Assembly (NCBI GenBank): GCA_035316885.1
Contig: DATHII010000187.1
Coordinates: 1 to 18,192 of the forward strand
Length of the DNA stretch: 18,192 nt
Origin: DASRTE01 sp035316885
Lineage (GTDB): Bacteria > Actinomycetota > Actinomycetes > Jiangellales > Jiangellaceae
Direction: 5' to 3'
The position numbers and the translations under genes were made by a program. Shown piece by piece: positions 14,288-18,192 of the stretch (positions are counted from its first letter, which is position 1; each line of letters begins with the position of its first letter). The notes under the pieces are model-generated. The model did no database searches and was not told the DNA's origin. It worked only from the letters and a program-made list of their open reading frames with translations.

Positions 14288-14323
14288 TTGCATGACAATG
14301 CTGAGTACGGCATATTCATGCGA
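14288..14323 (+). promoter_or_regulatory. argC promoter with two tandem ARG-box-like palindromes
   Basis: GCAT-N4-ATGC occurs at 14290-14301 and again at 14310-14321, with centres exactly 20 bases apart, as expected for adjacent ArgR hexamer half-operators. A -35 TTGCAT (14288-14293) and a -10 CATATT (14311-14316) with a 17-base spacer lie inside the two boxes. Bound ArgR would therefore block RNA polymerase. The predicted start (about 14323) is at the argC start region. Confidence 0.65.
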
Positions 14324-15367
14324 GTGGGACTCACGCTGGCCGTTGCGGGCGCCAGTGGCTACGCGGGCGGCGAGCTGCTGAGGCTCGCGTTGAGCCATCC
14401 GGCGTTCGATATCGGCGCGGTGACGGCGCACGGCAGCGCCGGCAGAACTCTCGGCGATCAGCACCCGCATCTGACGCCGCTGGCCGACCGCGTCCTGGAG
14501 CCCACGTCGTCGGACGCACTTGCCGGTCACGACCTGGTGGTCCTCGCGCTACCGCACGGGGCGTCCGGTGCGCTTGCCGCCGGGCTGCCCGACGAGGTCC
14601 TGGTGCTCGACTGCGGCGCGGACCACCGGCTGACCGACGCCGGCTCCTGGCGGGACTACTACGGCACGGAGCATTCCGGCGCCTGGCCCTACGGGCTGCC
14701 CGAACTCGTCACGGCCGGAGGGAAGCAGCGGGAAGTGCTCGCCGGAGCGCGGCGGGTGGCCGTGCCCGGATGCAACGTGACGGCCGTGACGCTCGCGCTG
14801 GCGCCCGGCCTCGCGGCCGGCGTGGTCGAGCCCACGGACCTGGTCGCGGTGCTCGCGTGCGGCACGTCGGGAGCCGGCAGGACCCTCAAGGCGCACCTGA
14901 CCGCGAGCGAGGTCATGGGGGCCGCGAGCCCCTACGGAGTCGGTGGTGCACACCGCCACGTCCCGGAGATCGAGCAGAACCTGAGCCTCGCGGCGGGCAG
15001 TCCGGTGACCCTGTCGTTCACGCCGACGCTCGTTCCGATGTCCCGGGGGATCCTCGCGACGGCGACCGCGCGGCTGGTGCCCGGCGCCGACGCCGAGGCC
15101 GTCCGGGCCGCCTGGGCGGCTGCGTACGCGGACGAGGCGTTCGTCCACCTGCTGCCCGAGGGGCGCTGGCCGTCGACCGCGTCCGTTCTCGGCGCGAACA
15201 CCGCGCACGTGCAGGTCGCGGTGGACCAGCGGGCCGGCCGGGTCGTCTCGGTCGTGGCCGTCGACAACCTCACCAAGGGCACGGCGGGTGCCGCCCTGCA
15301 GTGCGCGAATCTCGCCCTCGGGCTGCCCGAGACGCTGGGACTGCCGGTTGCGGGTGTTGCGCCGTGA
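14318..15367 (+). CDS. argC: N-acetyl-gamma-glutamyl-phosphate reductase
   Basis: The 349-residue protein has the NADP-binding GASGYAGGELLRL near the N-terminus (residues 11-23), the catalytic Cys152 in VAVPGCNVTAV, GTSGAGRTLK, the HRHVPEIEQNL segment and a C-terminal KGTAGAALQCANLALGLPET. It reduces N-acetylglutamyl phosphate to the semialdehyde in arginine synthesis. ATG 14318 lies inside the second ARG box. GTG 14324, two codons later, fits the predicted transcription start better and would give a leaderless message beginning MGLTLAVAG. TTG 14288 is unlikely. There is no ribosome binding site for any of them. The stop overlaps argJ (GTGA). Confidence 0.95.
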   Translation: MRVGLTLAVAGASGYAGGELLRLALSHPAFDIGAVTAHGSAGRTLGDQHPHLTPLADRVLEPTSSDALAGHDLVVLALPHGASGALAAGLPDEVLVLDCGADHRLTDAGSWRDYYGTEHSGAWPYGLPELVTAGGKQREVLAGARRVAVPGCNVTAVTLALAPGLAAGVVEPTDLVAVLACGTSGAGRTLKAHLTASEVMGAASPYGVGGAHRHVPEIEQNLSLAAGSPVTLSFTPTLVPMSRGILATATARLVPGADAEAVRAAWAAAYADEAFVHLLPEGRWPSTASVLGANTAHVQVAVDQRAGRVVSVVAVDNLTKGTAGAALQCANLALGLPETLGLPVAGVAP

Positions 15368-16515
15368 GCGTCACCGCAGCCGCCGGCTTCCGCGCCGCTG
15401 GTGCCACGGCCGGCCTCAAGCCCAGCGGCCGGCCCGATGTGGCCCTGGTCGTCAACGACGGGCCACGGCAGGACGCGGCGGCCGTGTTCACCGCCAACCG
15501 GTGCAAGGCCAACCCGGTGCTCTGGAGCGAGCGGGCGATGGTCGACGGCCTCCTGGCCGGCGTCGTGCTCAACTCCGGCGGCGCGAACTGCTACACCGGC
15601 CCTGAGGGCTTCCAGACCACCCACGCCGCGGCCGAGCTCGTCGCGGAACTCATCGGCGGCGGTGCGTTCGACATCGCCGTCTGCTCGACCGGGCTGATCG
15701 GCGACCCGCTCGACCGGTCCAGGCTCGAGGACGGCATCCGCAAGGCCGCCGCGGAGCTCGGCCGGCACGGTGGAGCAGGCGCGGCCGAGGCGATCATGAC
15801 GACCGACACCCGGCCCAAGCAGACCGTCGTACACGGTGGCGGCTGGGTGGTCGGCGGCATGGCGAAAGGCTCCGGCATGCTCGCGCCGGCGCTCGCGACG
15901 ATGCTGGTCGTCCTCACCACCGACGCCGTCGCGACCGGTGCCACACTCGACCGGGCGCTGCGGGAGGCGACCCGCGTCACGTTCGACCGGCTCGACACCG
16001 ACGGCTGTATGTCGACCAACGACACGGTCCTCTTGCTGAGCAGCGGCGCCTCCGGGGTCGAGCCGACCGCGGGCGAGCTCGCCGACGCCGTTACGAAGGC
16101 CTGCGACGACCTGGCCCGCCAGTTGTGGGCCGACGCAGAAGGCTCGGCGCACGAGATCGCCATCGAAGTGGTCGACGCTGCGACCGAGCGTGACGCCGTC
16201 GACGCTGGACGGGCGGTCGCGCGCAGCGCCCTGTTCAAATGTGCGATCTTCGGCGGTGATCCGAACTGGGGCCGCGTCCTGGCGGCGATCGGCACGACGG
16301 CGGCGGCCTTCGACCCGATGTCCGTCGACATCACCCTGAACGGTGTCCAGGTGTGCCGGAACGGGGGGATCGGCGATCCGCGCGAGCTGGTCGACCTGTC
16401 GTCGCGCCGGGTCGCGGTCACGATCGACCTCAAGGCGGGCGACGCGAGCGCGACGATCCTGACCTCCGATCTCACCGACGACTACGTCCACGAGAACTCG
16501 GCGTACTCCACATGA
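15364..16515 (+). CDS. argJ: Bifunctional ornithine acetyltransferase / N-acetylglutamate synthase
   Basis: The 383-residue ArgJ precursor has the N-terminal GFRAAGATAGLK, SGGANCYTG, CSTGLIG and TTDTRPKQ segments. The self-cleavage site KGSGMLAPALATML places the nucleophile at Thr179, so alpha (about 1-178) and beta (179-383) chains are expected. The C-terminus has AIFGGDPNWGRVLAAIG and ends in YVHENSAYST, as usual. It transfers acetyl from N-acetylornithine to glutamate, making the pathway cyclic; use of acetyl-CoA by this copy is not decidable. GTG 15364 overlaps argC's stop by four bases, and its own stop overlaps argB (ATGA). Confidence 0.96.
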   Translation: MSVTAAAGFRAAGATAGLKPSGRPDVALVVNDGPRQDAAAVFTANRCKANPVLWSERAMVDGLLAGVVLNSGGANCYTGPEGFQTTHAAAELVAELIGGGAFDIAVCSTGLIGDPLDRSRLEDGIRKAAAELGRHGGAGAAEAIMTTDTRPKQTVVHGGGWVVGGMAKGSGMLAPALATMLVVLTTDAVATGATLDRALREATRVTFDRLDTDGCMSTNDTVLLLSSGASGVEPTAGELADAVTKACDDLARQLWADAEGSAHEIAIEVVDAATERDAVDAGRAVARSALFKCAIFGGDPNWGRVLAAIGTTAAAFDPMSVDITLNGVQVCRNGGIGDPRELVDLSSRRVAVTIDLKAGDASATILTSDLTDDYVHENSAYST

Positions 16516-17396
16516 GTGCACCCACCCACGAGCACGCCTTGGCGAAGGCCGCGACGCTGGTCGAGGCGCTGCCCTGGATCGAGCGGTTCCACGGCAAGGT
16601 CATCGTGGTCAAGTACGGCGGCAACGCGATGGCCGAGGCGGCGCTGGCGAAAGCGTTCGCCGACGACATCGTCTTCCTTCGCCTGGCCGGCCTCAAACCT
16701 GTCGTCGTGCACGGCGGCGGCCCGCAGATCTCGAGCATGCTCGGCCGGCTGGGGATCGAGACCGAGTTCCGTGGTGGGCTGCGGGTCACGACCCCGGAGG
16801 CCATGGACGTGGTCCGGATGGTGCTGGTCGGTCAGGTCGGCCGCGATCTGGTGGGCCTGGTCAACCAGCACGGACCGTTCGCCGTGGGGCTCTCGGGTGA
16901 GGACGCGGGGCTGTTCACGGCCCGCCGCCAGCGTGCGGTGGTCGACGGCGAGAGCGTCGACATCGGGCTCGTCGGCGACGTGGCCCGGGTGCGTCCGGAG
17001 GCAGTCCTCGACCTGATCGGGGCGGGCCGGATCCCGGTCGTGTCGTCGGTGGCACCCGACCCCGACGGCGTCGTGCACAACGTCAACGCGGACACGGCGG
17101 CCGCGGCGCTGGCCGTGGCGCTGGGCGCGGAGAAGCTGGTCATCCTCACCGACGTCGACGGGCTCTACCGGGACTGGCCCGCGAGCACCGACGTCATCGC
17201 CGAAATCGCCGTCGACGACCTGGCCGCGATTCTTCCCGGACTCGACGCCGGGATGATCCCCAAGATGGCGGCCTGCGTCCGGGCGGTGCGGGGCGGTGTG
17301 CCGGAGGCGACCGTGCTCGACGGTCACCTGCCGAACGCGCTGCTGGTCGAGGTGTTCACCGACGCGGGCGTCGGAACCATGGTGGTGCCCTCATGA
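16512..17396 (+). CDS. argB: Acetylglutamate kinase
   Basis: The 294-residue amino acid kinase has VVKYGGNAM (about 33-41), VVVHGGGPQIS (about 64-74), GLRVTTPEAMDVV, GLSGEDAGL, NVNADTAAAALA and VILTDVDGLY, all typical of ArgB. The C-terminal GGMIPK-type element appears as DAGMIPKMAACVRAV. It phosphorylates N-acetylglutamate and is usually the arginine-inhibited step; the N-terminal helix (HALAKAATLVEALPWIERF) is the type found in the arginine-sensitive hexameric enzymes. ATG 16512 overlaps the argJ stop, and its stop overlaps argD (ATGA). Confidence 0.97.
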   Translation: MSAPTHEHALAKAATLVEALPWIERFHGKVIVVKYGGNAMAEAALAKAFADDIVFLRLAGLKPVVVHGGGPQISSMLGRLGIETEFRGGLRVTTPEAMDVVRMVLVGQVGRDLVGLVNQHGPFAVGLSGEDAGLFTARRQRAVVDGESVDIGLVGDVARVRPEAVLDLIGAGRIPVVSSVAPDPDGVVHNVNADTAAAALAVALGAEKLVILTDVDGLYRDWPASTDVIAEIAVDDLAAILPGLDAGMIPKMAACVRAVRGGVPEATVLDGHLPNALLVEVFTDAGVGTMVVPS

Positions 17397-18192
17397 CCGA
17401 GCACCACGATTGGCTGCGGCGTTACGGACGTGCCCTGATGGGCACGTACGGACGGCCGCAGCGGCTGCTGGTCCGCGGCGAGGGCTGCTACGTCTGGGAC
17501 GCCGACGGGCGGCGCTACCTCGACCTGCTCGGCGGTCTCGCGGTCAACGCGCTGGGACACGCGCACCCGGCCCTGACCAAGGCCGTCACGGCGCAGGTGG
17601 AGGCCCTCGGGCACGTCTCGAACCTCTTCGCGACCGAACCCCAGGTGGTGCTTGCCGAGCGGCTGGCCGCCCTGGCCGGCGCCGACGGACGGGTGTTCTT
17701 CACGAACTCGGGAGCGGAGGCCGTCGAGGTCGCGTTCAAGATCGCCCGGCGGACCGGCCGACCGCGGATCGTCGCCGCCGAGGGCGGCTTCCACGGCCGG
17801 ACGATGGGCGCGTTGGCCCTGACCGGGAAGCCGGCGATCCGGGATCCGTTCGCACCCCTGCCCGCTGGTGTGGTCCACGTCCCGTACGGCGACGTCGTGG
17901 CACTGTCGGCGGTCGTCGATGCCGGGACCGCCGCCGTGGTCCTCGAACCGGTGCAGGGCGAGGCCGGTGTCCGCGTACCTCCCCCCGGTTACCTCGGTGC
18001 CGCCCGGGAGATCACCCGGAAGCACGGCACGCTGCTGGTGGTCGACGAGATCCAGACCGGCATCGGACGGACCGGCGAGTGGTTCGCGTTCCACCACGAA
18101 GGGATCGACCCGGACGTCGTCACGGTCGGGAAGGGGCTCGGTGGTGGGCTGCCGATCGGTGCGTGCATCGCGTTCGGCGATGCGTCCGTACT
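17393..18192 (+). CDS. argD: Acetylornithine aminotransferase, 3' end beyond window
   Basis: The first 266 residues of a class III PLP aminotransferase are present: YVWDADGRRYLDLLGGLAVN (residues 33-52), FFTNSGAEAVEVAFKIAR (102-119), GGFHGRTMGALALTG, VVLEPVQGEAGV, VVDEIQTGIGRTG (Asp218 for the PLP ring nitrogen) and VTVGKGLGGGLPIGA with the Schiff-base Lys247. It converts N-acetylglutamate semialdehyde to N-acetylornithine with glutamate as donor, and may also serve lysine synthesis. ATG 17393 overlaps argB by four bases. The window ends before the C-terminal domain. Confidence 0.95.
   Translation, partial: MTEHHDWLRRYGRALMGTYGRPQRLLVRGEGCYVWDADGRRYLDLLGGLAVNALGHAHPALTKAVTAQVEALGHVSNLFATEPQVVLAERLAALAGADGRVFFTNSGAEAVEVAFKIARRTGRPRIVAAEGGFHGRTMGALALTGKPAIRDPFAPLPAGVVHVPYGDVVALSAVVDAGTAAVVLEPVQGEAGVRVPPPGYLGAAREITRKHGTLLVVDEIQTGIGRTGEWFAFHHEGIDPDVVTVGKGLGGGLPIGACIAFGDASV

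Noticed and set aside
13558..14334. Single intact 258-codon minus-strand gene
   Set aside because: The middle third is out of frame relative to the homologous flanks, and the upstream 33 codons before ATG 14235 overlap the argC promoter and start. It is better read as a pseudogene.
14932..16521. 529-codon open frame on the minus strand
   Set aside because: It is antisense to argC-argJ; low-complexity Arg/Val/Asp composition and no recognisable motif.

Overview
The window is a high-GC, gene-dense piece of an actinobacterial chromosome. Evidence for this is the strong G/C bias at third codon positions, frequent GTG starts, 1-8 base gene overlaps, TANNNT -10 elements close to start codons, and gene order. 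The run infC-rpmI-rplT-rRNA methyltransferase ... pheS-pheT ... argC-argJ-argB-argD is the order known from Mycobacterium tuberculosis and other Actinobacteria. I cannot name the genus from sequence alone.

Region 1 (1-2592, minus strand) holds three closely packed genes, transcribed in the order PLP-dependent amino-acid deaminase/aldolase-like enzyme, P-loop uridine kinase-like protein, and secreted DUF1906 (Rv2525c-like, glycoside-hydrolase-like) protein. The last gene runs off the left edge. Region 2 (2689-6000, plus strand) is a catabolic-looking cassette: a class III (CaiB/BaiF) CoA-transferase, a carbamate kinase and a ring-opening amidohydrolase of the cyanuric acid hydrolase/barbiturase family. 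This is the best candidate here for an uncharacterised pathway, probably nitrogen recovery from a cyclic ureide, but the substrate cannot be read from the sequence.

Region 3 (6008-8978) is a translation cluster: an SseB-domain protein, then infC, rpmI, rplT and a TrmH/SpoU-family 23S rRNA methyltransferase. infC appears to start with the non-standard codon ATC behind a perfect AGGAGG. It is preceded by a leader of about 230 nt with a terminator-like attenuator hairpin and a repeated 5' arm. Region 4 (about 8975-9630) is a vapBC type II toxin-antitoxin pair with repeats over its promoter, inserted before pheST. Region 5 (9726-13324) is pheS-pheT, overlapping by one base.

Region 6 (13325-14235) is a gene graveyard between pheT and argC. 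It holds a frameshifted C-terminal remnant of a Uma2-family gene and an aminoglycoside-phosphotransferase-like pseudogene with two frameshifts and no catalytic core. Region 7 (14288-18192) is the arginine biosynthesis operon argC-argJ-argB-argD, with each gene overlapping the next by four bases. In front of it, two ARG-box-like palindromes are centred 20 bp apart on top of the predicted promoter. argD is cut by the right edge.

Functionally, the conserved backbone makes ribosomal proteins, an initiation factor, phenylalanyl-tRNA and arginine. The accessory material (vapBC, dead genes, nitrogen cassette) sits at the junctions between backbone blocks. No tRNA, rRNA, CRISPR array, insertion sequence or replication origin was found.
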